55,910 nucleotides of DNA from Ichthyophthirius multifiliis (taxonomy: Eukaryota; Ciliophora; Oligohymenophorea; Hymenostomatida), in contig NW_004086786.1 of NCBI RefSeq assembly GCF_000220395.1, forward strand, positions 1 through 55,910. Reading direction: 5' to 3'. Shown piece after piece: positions 1-14,200 of this stretch. The notes under the pieces were generated by a model. It made no database searches. It worked only from the letters and a program-made list of their open reading frames with translations, and was not told the origin of the DNA. Each line of letters starts with the position of its first letter. Position 1 is the first letter of the stretch. The translations under genes were made by a program, and so were the position numbers.

Positions 1-57
1 GAGAATTAAAAAGGAAAGTAAGACTAATTAAAATTAAAAATAAATACATATATATAT

Positions 58-89
<32 letters not shown>

Positions 90-3000
90 CTTTATAAAAA
101 ATTTGCTCTAATAATTATTTAAGAGCTTTTATTTCCTAGTTATTCGTAATCTATAGCAACGAAATAATTCAAAATAAGCATAGGTAAAATCCCAAAAATT
201 AAATAAGAGATTTCGTAAAGTTTTTTATTCGAAAATGAGATTGTTTAAAACTTTTTTTACTATTTTATTTTCTAATAAGTAAAAACATGAAAACTTCCTG
301 GATTAAAAAGAGAAAAAATATGTTCTGTCATACTCATACCCAAAACCATTGAAATTCTTTCCAATATATCAAGAAATTATTTGTCTTTTGAATAAAAATT
401 TTTATTTTTTTTAATAAAGAGATCAAGAAAAGGTTAAAGAAGAAAATATACGAAATTAATAATTTTTATTATTAAAAAAATTGTATGGAAATAATACAAA
501 GAACCCAAATTTTATTTATAATACTCAAAGACGGCATTATAAGTCAAAAATAATTCAGTTTTAATAGTATAGCCTCTAAAAATAATGAAAATATCATAAA
601 ATTTAAAATTAAACACTAGATTTCTAAAAAACTAAATAAAGATTATTTTTGATTATAAATTACATTCATTATAGCTCTTTTTTATTAAATAAAACACATA
701 AATGGCAAATTCAATAATTAAAAAAAAAGAAGAAATTCCTATATTCACTATTCTTTCAATTGTAAAATCCAGAATTATAAAACTAATGAAAATCTAAAAA
801 ATTAAAATCAAAAAGACTAACAATAGTCCGAAAATAATCCAATTTTAAAATTTTAATAATTTAAACATTTCTAAATTCTAATAATCGAATTAATATTTAA
901 ATTAATAAATTATTTGATGATAAATAAACTATAATCTTCTATATAAATAATATTTTATTTATAAAAAGTAAAATTTCTTTCTTAATTATAATTTGCTTTG
1001 ATTTAAATCTTCTTTTTCTTCTTCGTCTTCATTATTTCGAGTAAAATTTAATACAATTAAATTCAAACTATCGTTATATCTTTAATCATAAATAACTGTA
1101 TATAAATGTTTCATTCCAATTTATTAAATATAAGGATTATTTTTCAAATTTAGAGCTTCCAATTTATTCAATAAAGCTAAATTTTCAGTCAAAAAAAGCA
1201 AAATCTATCCGTTAATTATCCATTAGAGAAATCGACCAGTGTATAATAATGAGGTATTATTTTATCTTCTTCATGAATATTAATTAAATTAGAAATGAGT
1301 TAAATAGCTAAATCATCTTGCATTTATTTCCAATTATTAACAATAGAAAGTAACGGTTAAATTTTAACAAGTTTATTTAAAAAATATTCCCATTTTAACT
1401 TATACCATTTCCTGATAGTAAAAGTAATTTAACTGAAAAAAACTGAGAAATTTATTAACAAAAATACTCCATAGCTATATCTCCTAGATTAGTATTATTT
1501 TAAAAATCTACAATTTTTAATTTAGAGTTTTATTAATTTAAGCCTCTTCCTATATAAGAAAAAGACGGGGGTTAAAAACAGCATTTTTATAAAATTAAAG
1601 TCTCCAATATATTATTATCACTTTATAAAAATTAATAGATATATAAAGCGCCTTCTTCTTTTAAAACATTATTTGATAAATCTAAATACTTTAAATTATT
1701 TTACTTTTATTTTAATATTTATAATAATGATTTTAATATTTGGGGATTTAAAAGGTTATTTTAAAGAATTAATTTATTTAAATTAAAAAAACTTTCTATA
1801 TTAAAATACTGATTTTCGATAGAATTCTTTAAATCATATTTATTATTATTATAAATAATTAATTACTCAAAAGAGGGTACTTTTTATAGTTTCTCCATTA
1901 AATTATTAATTAAATAAATATCAATTTAATTATAACTTAAGTTAAGTTATTTTATTTAAGACTATTCCGGAAAAAAATCTCCAATTATCTCTATACATTC
2001 AATTGTGCATATATTATCATTACAAAGTATTATTTTTTACAAAGAAGACTTTTATATCCCATTTAAGAGAATTTTTAATTTATTTTCATCTAATATATTT
2101 TAAGAAATCTCCAGAGTTCTCAAAAAGCTACTTTTTATTAAAACTAACTTAAAATTTACAAAGAATCTATTTATATATCTAAATTTATAAATTAAATTTT
2201 TTTAATCTAATGTGAGTTTAATTTTAGATTTTTTATTAATAAGTTTAATAATACAGAGCTTATAGGTAGTTTTTTTATAAGAAGTTTTTATAAATTATGC
2301 ATTGTGGGTATATATTTGAATGCTTTTTATATTTAAAGAAAAGTCATAAAACAATTATTAAAAAAAAGTCTTTTTGTCAATTTATTATTTTAGATTATTT
2401 TTATTAAGTTTTACATTTATAAATCATTAAATCTTTTATTTTAAAAAATTAAATTCTCAGGCTTCAATCTTAGTTTATTAATAGTAATTAAATTTACATC
2501 CAGAACATTATTGTTAGATATATTTAAGTGCTTTAAATGTCCACAATATTTAAAAAGTAAAGAAATATAAATCAAATCGCCTGCATTTATATCTATATTA
2601 GCCATATTTAGAAATTTTAAAGAAGTATTATTTTTTACACCATTAATAATCGATTTTATGCATTTATAACCTACTGGATTATAAGATAAGTTAATAGATT
2701 ATAAATGAAAACATTAAGATATTATATTTTCTAAAATAGAAGAAATTTTATCATTTAAACTATTATAACTAATATCTAAGAATTCTAATGAACTAATATT
2801 TCCAAAGCAATTGCCAAAAAATAAAAATTTGTTACCAAGTTTACATTTAGAAAAATTAATTTCTTTCAAACATCTATTTTATGAGAAAGCATTTGCAAGC
2901 ATTTTTAATGAATCAATAGAATATTTCCCTATTGTTAAAAATAAATAAATAAATAATGAATATATATATATATTTATATATTTATATATTTATATATTTA

Positions 3001-3837
3001 TATATTTATATAATTATATATAAATATGCATAAATAAATATGCCTATTTTTTAATAAATATATATTTTTTTATTTTATTTTATTTTTATATATATAATAT
3101 ATTTAAACTCATAACAACTCCTTAAAAAATAATTGTTTGTAAAACATTAGATTTTTAAATATATAAAGATAAATTTTATATATCATTATCTGTAAAATCT
3201 TAACAATTTGATAAATTAAGAACACAAATTTTAGGCATATGCTTTTCAAATCCTTTAAAAATTTTACGAGCTAATTAACTAGAATAACTTAAATCTAATT
3301 AAAAGACTTAATCATAAGCAATTCTGGATTAGTTAATAGTATTATTATTATTTTATTTTTTAAAATTATTATAATTAGAAAGTATGATATTAGAAAGTGA
3401 AGATATTTTTAAAGAATTTAAATACGTGATAATACTATTTAAAGTAAAAATATTACCAGAAACATCAATTTTAGTAAGATTAATCCTTTCAGAATTAATT
3501 ATTATAGAAATAATACCTTCACTTTCAATATTATTATTTGCGCAAATAAATTCTTTTAACTTATTATTTTCCTTTATATAATTAATTAATATTTCAAGGC
3601 CATTATTTTATATATTATTCCCAGAAATATCTAAATGTTCCCAATTAGTTTCTTCATATTTTAATGTTCTGGCAATAATTTCAACAGAATTCAAAGTTAA
3701 TATATTATGTGATAAATTCAAGATTTTTAAATTCTGGAAAAAATTCTCTGGGAATGAATTCGCAATAATATTTTAAGATAAATTAAGTTCTTCTTACACT
3801 AAAAGAAATCTTCTTTTTGAAAAAAAAATATAAGAAC

Positions 3838-3898
<61 letters not shown>

Positions 3899-5305
3899 AT
3901 TATAAAAATTTGAATCATTCATTTTTACTAAATCTTCAGTTGTAATTTTATTTTTAGATAAATTAAGTTTACATACGCCTTATATTTTTTTTAAAATACT
4001 CACCAATTTTTCAATACATAAATAATCCACTTTATTACAAGTTAAATTTAAACTTTTTATAAATGATCGACTTCTATAACTTAAACTATTATCTACTCTA
4101 TCAAAAAATTATTTCCCCAATTTATTATAAGATATATCTAATAATTCTATTCTAGAATTACAACCTTCTAAAAACTAAGATATTCCTTCAGCATTTTCCT
4201 TATTTAAGCTTCCTTTAGATAAATTTAAACATTTTAAATTTTCATTTTTAGTTAAAAGAGCTAACAAAATATTTAATGAGCATGTATTAATTAAACAATG
4301 TGATAAATTTATTTCCTATAGATATTTATTATACCTGAATATATTCAAAAAATCATTTAAGCACTCATTTTTTATATAATTATTATATAAATTTAAATTC
4401 AATAAAACTTTACTCTTACTAATATATTTACTTAAAAAATGCCAACTTAAGCAATCAAATTCCATATTTTATAAATCCAAATATTTTAAAGAAGGTAATA
4501 AATTCAATGTCTCACATAATTCTCCTATTATAAAATCACAAAATTATATTGAACCTATTGATAATTCTTATAATGTTTAATTTTCTAACATATGTTCACA
4601 AAAAAGCATAAAACATTCTAATGCATCAATATGAGTATCTCTCCTATTAAAAGAAACATAAAAAATTAAAAAAATTAAACAATAAATAAAAAAAGAAAAA
4701 ATGAAAATAGTTGATTTGATTAAATTATAATATATAGAATTTGAAAAAATTTTATATTAAAGTTTTTTAAAAAATAATTATAATTTAACAATAATAATAA
4801 AATATAATTACAATGAATAAAAAATTTAATTAAAAAAATAAAATGGAATCATATATATATGAAAAAATTATAAGTATTATAATAAAAAATTTAAATAATA
4901 TATATATAATATAAATATTTATTAATATATAATTATATATATATTTATATATTTATATATTTATATATTTTTATATTTTTATATTTTTATAATCTTTATA
5001 TTTAATTTTTTTTTAAAAAAAAATAACCATGTCCTATATTTATCCTTTGGATTTATATAATTAAATACGTTAGACGTATTTTTTTATTTTTATTTAAATG
5101 TTCCTATACTTATTTTACTAAATATGGTTTTTGCCTTTGTTCTTAATTTTTAACTATTTTATTATATCATGTTACTATCAATATTATTTTTAATATTTAT
5201 TATTGACTTTCTTTTTTTAACATTTATATCATTAATATTATTTTTAATTTTTTTTATTTTATCTTCATAATTATCATCACTTATTTAATCATTTTCATTA
5301 TCCAT
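1..5305 (-). CDS. Leucine-rich-repeat protein with C-terminal polytopic membrane domain (3' end beyond window)
   Basis: I do not recognise an orthologue. The start at 5305 opens a short basic, Asn/Lys-rich leader without signal peptide, then a probable intron, then from 4643 down a long ribonuclease-inhibitor-like LRR array with repeated LNLS-x-N, LDIS-x-N and LDLS-x-N segments, for example near 4260, 3630, 2780 and 1690. An Asn run sits at 3838-3897. The last LRR-like segment (LEALNLKNNP, about 1170) leads into an acidic stretch near 1030, and the same frame continues with no TGA into hydrophobic segments at about 830-770, 720-670, 500-440 and 210-170. A further intron is likely at about 27-99. 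Since TGA is the only stop, LRR and membrane parts read as one protein. Around 2140, 1390 and 1205 the frame changes by one base short each time, so the 3' half is either affected by homopolymer-length errors or decaying. The LRR identity is secure; the fusion is inferred. Confidence 0.72.
49..89. repeat. (TA)n microsatellite
   Basis: This is an almost pure TA tract. On the minus strand it lies inside a probable intron that starts GTATATA near 99 and ends ATTAG near 27, within the membrane part of the LRR gene. Confidence 0.8.
2942..3101 (-). other. Probable intron 2 of the LRR gene
   Basis: The LRR pattern is lost across this stretch of TATATTTA repeats and resumes right after an AACAATAG acceptor. 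Several donors are possible near 3100; one in ATGA/GTTTAAAT keeps the phase. Confidence 0.45.
3838..3897. repeat. (ATT)n repeat encoding poly-Asn
   Basis: A pure trinucleotide run that, in the minus-strand LRR frame, reads AAT (Asn) about twenty times. LRR sequence continues in the same frame on both sides. Confidence 0.8.
4644..5027 (-). other. Probable intron 1 of the LRR gene
   Basis: This very A+T-rich, simple-sequence stretch separates the basic leader exon from the first LRR exon. A GT donor at 5027 and the acceptor TTTTAATAG ending at 4644 join the flanks in phase as a TGG codon. No TGA occurs in the frame, so read-through cannot be excluded from sequence alone. Confidence 0.5.
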
Positions 5306-6449
5306 TTATATATTTGTATTATTTTTTTTTATAAAATAATCTTATTCTTATTATATTTAGATTTCATTATTTATAAAATTTTAATCCTTTTATTTAATAA
5401 GCATTTATGTTTTTTTATATAATCACTTTATTTTAAAAATTTTTAAAAAAATATATTTTTTTAATTTTAAATATAAATTGATATTTTATTAGTTATAATA
5501 AAAAAAATAATTATATATAAATTAATAATAATAATTCAATCTTTTTTTAATTTAATCATTGAATTTCTTTGTTAAAAAAGGTAAATTTCTTTTTCATATA
5601 AAAGTTTTTTTTAAGATATTTTTTATTAATTTTTTATAAAATAATTTCTATTATTCTTAAATAAAAAAAATTACTAAAGCAACATATAATTTTATTTCAT
5701 TTAAAAATAAAAGAAACAAAAATTTCCCCATAAAATTACAAAAAAAATAAACATAATCTTTATAAAATATTATAAAATACAATTTATTCTCAAAAAAATA
5801 AATTAAACAGAAGAATACTGTTAAATAAATAAATAAAAAAAAAAACAATTCTAAAAAATATCCAAAAGAGTACTTATTTTTAATATATTAGAATATTTAA
5901 ATATTAAAAAATCACAAATTAAATACAAAGAAAACTTTATAAATAAAAAAAATGAATAAATAAACTAGAACAATCTAATTTTTTATATTTTGAAACAAAA
6001 ATAAAGAATCCTAAGTATTGTTAAATTTTTACAATTATTAATATATAAAAAGTATACAAAGAAGAAATAATAATTAAATTAATATTTTTTTACAATTTTA
6101 TATTTAAAAACTATATAATAATATTTTTTAAAATAGAAAAAAAAAAAAAATATTATTAATAAAGCTTATAAAAAACACTAAGCCATTAAAAATAAAATAA
6201 AATAAAATTAATACATATATCTATAATAATAATACTTAATAATAACGATTATATATTAATTAAAAAACAAAAGAAAATTAAAAAGATAAAAATTATAAAA
6301 CTAAATATTTTTTTCTCAAAATAATTTACATTTATATATATATATATATATACTAAAAAAAATTATATATATATATATTTTTTTTTATAAAAATAATACA
6401 TAGCATAAATATTAAAATAATACAATTTTATAATTATTATTATTAATAT
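5306..6449. other. Intergenic, no gene seen
   Basis: This is the spacer between the golgin stop and the LRR start, both on the minus strand. It holds homopolymer and TA-rich sequence. A minus-strand open stretch at 5657-5848 encodes almost only Phe, Leu, Tyr and Ile and has no recognisable pattern. Confidence 0.6.
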
Positions 6450-8750
6450 TCATTTATTATTATTATTATCTTCATCTTTTGACATAAGAAAATTAAAAAA
6501 TTTACTTGCTAATCCCCCATTTCCTCCATTATTATTACTTTATTCTTCCCTTTAACTACTCAATCCAGGACTACTAGCCATTTAATTGCCCTAAAGTACT
6601 CCTAATTTTTATTTTTATAATCCGATTTTGACTTTCTCATCTTCACTAAAAGCTAAAACACTACTCAAAGTATCTAAAATCTACAATTTAACTTAAAAGC
6701 TTGTATTCTAATCAAAATACTATACAAGAAAATTCGAAATGACTCTTTTATCGATTAAATTATCATTTTTTAAAGTTTAATTTTTTATTTTTTTGAGAAT
6801 ATTATTAGTTTCTGCTTTAATGGAGATTTTTTCATTTTCGCATTCTTCGAATTTATTTTTCCAAATAGAAATTTCCTTTAAAATCTATTCTTTTTCTTTT
6901 TCTAAAATTAATTTTTTTCTAAAACACTAGAATTCTCTTTTCTTTTTCTTTCCAAATTTATTATTCATTTCTTAATTTTCGGATCTCAGTATCGTATTTT
7001 TTAGCTATTTAATCGTTTCTTTTTTGATATTCTTCATGAATTTACTATAAATTAACTAAACTTTTTTCTTATTATTCTATTAAAAGGTCCCTTTATTTTA
7101 ATATCTCTCCTAAAGCTTAATACTAGATGTTTTTTTCCTATAATTAGTTATTTATTTATTTATAATTAGCATTCTCTTTCTCATATTCTTCGAGTTTTTA
7201 TTAAATTTCATTAATTTTGATTTTATTAGAGTCTCCTTTTTTGATAAAAAGTGCTATTTTTTCATTTAAGATGTTAATTTCTTATTCTTTTTATTGTATA
7301 ATTTACATATTGTCTTCTTTTTATTTAATTGTTATTTTTTATTGATTAATAATTTCATTAATTTTAGAATCCAAATTTTTATTTTTATCTAAAAGTATTT
7401 TATTATCCTCATTATTTTTGGTATAAGCCTCCTCTAATTTTTCATACTTATTTTTCTCATTATTTTTAACAAAAGAAATTTTATTTTAGAATTAATAGAC
7501 AATAATTTAATTAACTTCATTTAAAAATTTAGCAAAATCATTAATTATTTCTTTACTTTTTTTTTCAATTTATTCATTTAGGAATTATATTTAATTATTA
7601 ATGTTAATCTTGTCTAAATTTTAGGCTAAAATCTAATATTATTCAATTACTTTATTTAGTAAAGTCTTATTACTTTATCTTAATTATTCAATTACTTTCA
7701 TATATCCTTCCTTTGTTTTAATTAATTAAGTTTCAGATTTTTCTTGTGTTTCTTTTATTTAATTTTTAAGTTTTTTTATTCCTCGTTTTATTATTTTATT
7801 TATTTTTCATAAAAATCCTTTATTTCTTATTCTATTTATTCGCTTTTATTTCCTTCGGTTAACATCTTGTTTATTTTTTATAATTCTTCATATTAAATTT
7901 TATTATTTTCATTTTCTTTTCTTTATTTTTCTATTTCTTCTTTTAAAATCTATATGTTTCTTATATTTTCTTATTTTTAATTTTCCATATTTTATATTAA
8001 ATCTTAAATTTAATTATTTTAAGTATTACCATTTTCTTCTTCTTTTAAATAGCTTTTTTATAAATTATCGTTTTCTTCATTTAGTTTTATTATCTTCTCA
8101 TTTAAAGATTTTATTTCTTAATTTAAAATAGATTTTTAATCATTTAATGTACTATTTTATTATTATATTATTTCATTTAAGTTTGTTACTTACTATGATA
8201 ATAAGCTTGTTTGTTCTTTCAGTTATTAGATTTATTCACTTTATTATTGAATTTCTTATATTTTAGTATCTATTTATTAACTTTATTATTATATTAATTC
8301 ATTTTATTATTTTATTTAATGATCTTATTATTGTATTTAGTCGTTTTTAGATTATATTTATTCATTTTTATATTGTATTTATTCATTTATTTATTAAATT
8401 TGTTCTTTTAATTATTATATTTATTATTAATTTATTTCTTAATATTATGTTTAATTTTCTAAATTAGTTTTTCTTTATCTAAACTTTAATTTTATTATAT
8501 TATTTATTATTTTTCTTAAATAAACTATTCTAATTATTTAATTAAGTTTTAATTCTCTTATTATAATTATTATTTTTCTAATTAATATTTTTCAATTTAA
8601 TTTTAAAAATTTTAATTTTCTCTTTAGCTTTCTTATTTATCTTCGAGAATTTATAAATATTTTATATTTAAATTATTTAATTCTATGTTTATATTTTATA
8701 AATCTTCATTTAATATAATATTTTATTCTTGTATTTTATTATTATTATTA

Positions 8751-8785
<35 letters not shown>

Positions 8786-10997
8786 TTATATTTAATTTAA
8801 TTTTTACATGTCTTATTCTTTAATACTTAATTATAATTTAAGTTCTTTATTTATTTAATTTATATTTTCTTATTCATTATTTAATTATTTAATTTATTAT
8901 TATTATTTTTATAATATATTGCTTTCTTAAAAATCATATTGTCTATTATTTTCTTCTTTTTTAAAATTAAGAATATGTTCATTTTATTCACTTTCTTTTT
9001 TCTATATTTAATTAATTAAATTTTATTTTTTTTAAATATCATCTTATAATAATTAAATATTATTTTTCAATTAATCTATTTCTTTATTTTTATCTTATTT
9101 AATATCTTATATTTCCTCAATTTTTTTTTTAATAAATTTTCTAATTTTTATATTTTTTCTTCATTTAAATAATCTTATTTATTTTGATTATTATTATGAT
9201 TATTTAATTATAAATTATTATTATTTACTTAATATTAATTAATTTTATATTCCTAATCTTTAATTTAATCTAAAAGCAACTAATTTTCATTCTAAAACCT
9301 TTAACTTTTCTCCAATACCTATTAATAATCATTTTAAACTTATAAATTTTAACTACTTAATTCATTATATTTATTCAATATGTTTTCTTTTTATTCTAAA
9401 ACTATAGTTTTTTCATTAAAAAGCAATTATTTTTCATCTTATAATTTTTATATTTCTATATTAAAATTTTCTTATATTTTTAATTTTTCTGAATTTAATT
9501 TTTCCTATATTTTATTTTTTTCTTCCAATAATAATTTCAAATTTATTTAAATATTTATTTCATCTTAAATTTTCTAATTTAATTCCAAAACCTATTTCTC
9601 CAAAATAAGTATATCTTCATTTTTTTTACTTATTTCTTCCTAAAACTAGTTAAAAACTTTCACCTTTTCCTCTTCATATTATTTACTTATCAGTATTTTC
9701 TTCTAATCCATATTTTATTCTATTAATCTAACTTTTTCATTGAAATTTCCTTCCATTTCTCTCAAAAGAGCTTCCTTTTATTCTAATTCTTTTAAAATAT
9801 TCTTTTTTTCTTCTTCAAATATTACCCTATCATCATTTTTTAATACCTAACCTTTCAATATTTGAATTTCTTAATTCTTTTCGTCCAATTCTTTTTCGAA
9901 TTATTTTTTTTTTTTTCCAAAACATTCAATTAATCTTTAAAATTTTCACTTTTTTTTTCCAGTCTTAAAATAATCTCTTCTTTTTCTTTTTTTATTTCTA
10001 AAAAATCCCTCATTTTTTAATCAAAATTTTACTCTTTCCACCCTTAAATTTTATTAAAATTATCTTTATTTTATTCTTCCAACTCTTCAATATATTTCTT
10101 ATTTTATTAAATTAATTTTTCAAAAACACTGTTTTTTTCAATAACTTCATTATTTTTTAAACCTAAAACCTTATTCTTTTCATCTAAAACCTTAATTTTT
10201 TCCTCTAATTCATTTATTTTTTACACTAAATCTTTATTTTTCTCATAAACTTTCTATTATTCAATTATTTTAGATTAAAATTCTAATAATTTCCCTTTAA
10301 AACTGTTCATTTTTTCCATAAGTTGGTTATTTTCTTCAATGTATTTCTATAATTCACTATTTTTATTGATTAAAGTCTATTCCTAATGCAAAATATTCTC
10401 ATTTAATTTAGAATTTTCTTTCTCTAATTTTTCCTTTGAGTTTTTAAGTTCGTTTCTTTCCTTTTCAATATATAAATCAATAAATCCTTTTAACTAAATA
10501 TTAGTATTTTATTCGATTTCCATTTTCAATTTAATTTCTTCAAAATCTTATTATTAAATGAGTTTTTATAGAATAACCTAATAATTAAACTCTTCATTTA
10601 TATTAAAAACCTCATCATTTACTAATTATATATTTAAAAAGCTTCTTATTTCTTCTTTATCTTTTTCAGAAATATTTTCAAAGGAAGAATTAAGATTTTC
10701 ATTAATTAAATCATTTAATCTCTCATAAATTTTCTAAATAATTTTCTCTTTTATTTTTTATACAAAACTGCTTGTATTTTCTTTCAAAATGTTTCTAATG
10801 GCTTCATTTGATTTCTATTGTTTTTAATCTTTTTCATTTTATTATATTAATTTTTGTAAATCTTCGTTATATTATTTTATTAAACGAATTTATTCAGGAA
10901 GCTATTATTATTATTATTATTAATCTATTTATTAGAATACAGGTTCTTTTGATTTAGAACCTATACCTTTTTGGATAAAATTATTTATACCCCACAT
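6450..10997 (-). CDS. Golgin-like coiled-coil protein with C-terminal GRAB-type domain
   Basis: This is likely a Golgi tether of the GMAP-210/Rud3 kind. The N-terminus begins MWGINNF at 10997 and is followed by a Gln run written with TAA codons. More than 1200 residues of Glu/Lys/Asn/Gln-rich heptad sequence follow. Near the C-terminus, at about 6760-6600, the protein reads LIDKRVISNFLVQYF...LDTLSSVLAFSEDEKVKIGL. This matches the GRAB domain (GRIP-related, ARF/ARL-binding), whose consensus has an (I/V)DK-x-L-x-TN start and a GL end. A Ser/Asn-rich tail follows and the stop is TGA at 6450-6452. The predicted size, about 1515 residues, suits a golgin. Start and stop share a frame, but the middle reads best in two other frames (checked near 9885 and 8707). 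That implies three changes of one base short each. The family is inferred from the C-terminal motif and the coiled coil. Confidence 0.72.
8739..8783. repeat. (TAT)n repeat encoding poly-Gln in the golgin
   Basis: In the locally best minus-strand frame, set by the flanking coiled coil near 8707, this trinucleotide run reads TAA TAA TAA, which is poly-Gln in this code. Confidence 0.6.
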
Positions 10998-11298
10998 TTT
11001 ATAATATATTGTTTATATTTTTATATTTTTAATTATAAATAAATTAATTTTAAAAAGATTTTATTTTAAAATTTATTTTATTTACGTGTAAAATTATTAT
11101 TTTATAAAAAAATGATAAAATAGTTTAATTATTTAAAAAAAATAAATAAAAAAAATTTAAATATATAAATTTATATTTATTTAAATAATAAAAAAAAATA
11201 TATATATTTTTATTAAAAAAATAAGATATATTTAATAAGTTTAATTTAATATAAATAGAAAAAATATATCTATAAAAATATTTATTATAAAAAAAAAA

Positions 11299-14200
11299 TC
11301 ATATTTATTTCTATATATTTTATTATTCAAATTCTAATTTAGTAGTAGCTAATATTAAAAATTTAAATAAGTAAATAAATATATAAATATAAATATAATA
11401 TATATATATATATAATTATATATATATTTATATATATTTTTATATATATTAATACTTCTTTATGTTAATACTTTTTTTAAGGCTTTTTATTTTGTAACAG
11501 GATTTTCTCTATCATAGTCCTTTATACATTTTTAAAATTTTTAAATTAATATATTAATAATAGTATACCGTATCAAAAAACATTTAAACATCATCATAAT
11601 TATTAATTTCCTATTCACCTTGATTTTTAAATATGAAATCATTAAAATCTTGCATAGGTAACATTAAAACAATTAAAGCAACAATAAACATAATGATATT
11701 ATGAATGTCAAAGTATTAAAATAATTAATATTTAAAAAAAAAATTTCCAAACTTTTTTTAAAAAATTATATAAAAATAAAAGATATAATTAATTTAAATA
11801 ATATATTTTAAAATACACAATGTAATAGAATGCAGTATTCAATCATTTCAATCATTTCAAATGTTAGTCCCTTTCCAATATTTTCTTTAACAGTTCTTCT
11901 ATAAATAAGATTATATTTATCCGCAAAATAATAAATAATAATTCCTAAAATAGACCATAAAGTTGCCATAGGAATAGCAGGTGAATAAAAGAAGGTAAAC
12001 CACATAGTTTTCATTACATCAGCATATCTTTTTCCCATAGCATAATCTGGATGTTCCATAAGTCTTAAAAATAAAATATATTAATATTTACATATATAAA
12101 TTCATTATTACATATTAGCTTATTTTTAAGTAAGAGTAGATTTATCACCTTTAGCTAATTCTTTATTTCTTTAATAATTTTTAGCTATACTCCAAGGGTC
12201 AATAATCCATGCCAAACCTGGAATAATTGCATTATTAATAAATACAAGATATTCTCCTAGAATCATTCCTCCTCCAATTCCATAATAATTCTTGAAAAAG
12301 ATAATTTCTACAAAAAAAGTAATCAGTGCAGTATTAGTAAATAATGAAAGAGTAAGTTTAATTGCAAAAGATATATTCAAGCTTGTTTTAGTAGACCATT
12401 TTTCCCTATCAACGATCTAATGTATTAGAAAAGGTAAAAAAACTTATTAAAAAGTACAATAAATAACGAAATAATAAATGATATAGACTTTATATATATA
12501 ATATTATCATCATTTACTTTCTTATCCTTATTATGTAGTTGTTGTTCAAATAATTTCTCATAAGCATGATCTATCATTAAAGATTATAGATACGACAATA
12601 AAGCAATAACACTAAAAGTAAAAATTGTTAAAAGTAAAGTAGCTAAATTAGCAATTGTTCTAGCTATTATTTTCTCTTTTGTAGTTGAATGAATATATTC
12701 CCAGTCTATTTCAGCAGGTTCTGGGGCTTATTATATATATAAATGACGATCTTTTACATATAAAGAATCTTAGTATTTTTCCGAAGCACCTCCTTTGAAA
12801 TAATTAACTAGTTTTTTGAAAGAATTAGTTTTATTATTTTATAAAACATCAATTTTTTCTAATTTTTTTTTATTAAAAAATAATAATAATAATATATTTA
12901 CATTATTCAGTTTAAAAACAAATAATAGCCTATCCAGTAAATTTATTTGAATCATTTTCTATATTATGTTATAAATTATGTAATTAAGAGTGCAAATAAT
13001 GTATTTCAACATCAATTTCAAGCACTTTAGGGTTTTTCAGATCAAAATTATCATTCAAAATATTTTATTTATCTTTAATCTTTTCATCTATTTCTTCTTC
13101 GAGTAATAAAATTTCCTTAATATCATAAACTAAAACTACTTTAGTAACCTAAACTTTTTTTCCCTATACTGATTCTTCTTCGAAAATTTTCTATATTTCC
13201 TTCTTTGTATTAGGGAGATCTTTAGGGATATTTGCCACAAAAACTGAATAATCTGCCGGAGTAACATTTTCTTCATCGACAACATTATCCATATCTTTTT
13301 GTTATTTTCGGAAATAAACAGTTAATATAAGTTACACAATCATAGCCAATAAAGACCATATTGCAAAGCTTTCATGACCTTACTAATTTATTATATTAGC
13401 TAAAGAATATTTCACCACACTATTTTCAACACAATATTCTATAAATTTCTTTTTCGGATGTTCTTTTTATTGTTCTGAATGCTTAAAGGCTTTTAAAGAA
13501 GATGAATGACAAAAAGTACCCTAGCTATGTATTATTATATTTGGAATTCCTTATATTAAGAATAAAAAGGTCAACATAACTACACAGTTCTTTAAATAAT
13601 TATAAAATAAAGGAAATCCTGGTCCTAAAAAGCCTATATCTATTAAATTTACCCAAAGGTTTATTGGTTTTCGATTCTTTTTAATTTTTTTTTATTTTTT
13701 TTTATTTTTTTTTATTTTTTTTATTTTTTTTATTTTTTTTTTACTATTTCATAACCACAACATTAACAAATATCTTGAATTTAGTTTTCATCGCCAATTT
13801 CAGGTTTTGTTTCTCTAGATTTCTATATTAAAAAAAAAAATATATAATTTAAGTTTAATAAGTTATAATTAATTAAAAAAATTATTTACAGCATGTAATT
13901 TAGCTAAATCCCAATTTGGAGGTATTTTAAGATAGTCATAGTTATCATCTTAATAATAAATAATAAAAAAAAAAAAACATTAATTTTTTTATTTTTAAAA
14001 TAATTTTTTTATACCATGATTATGTTACTATGAGTGCTTTTTTTTTCTATTTTTTTTAGAATTATAAGATTAAAGTGAAGCAGATTCAAATTTTTAAAGT
14101 AAAATAGGAGATTATTTATTTTATTTTTCTTCATCATTATTAAAAGAATGAAAACCTTATTATTTAAAAATAGTATATATAGATAAATGATTGAATATAT

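Noticed and set aside
5657-5848. Minus-strand Phe/Tyr/Leu-rich frame in the spacer
   Set aside because: Low complexity, no motif, no transcript context; typical of random A/T sequence in this code.
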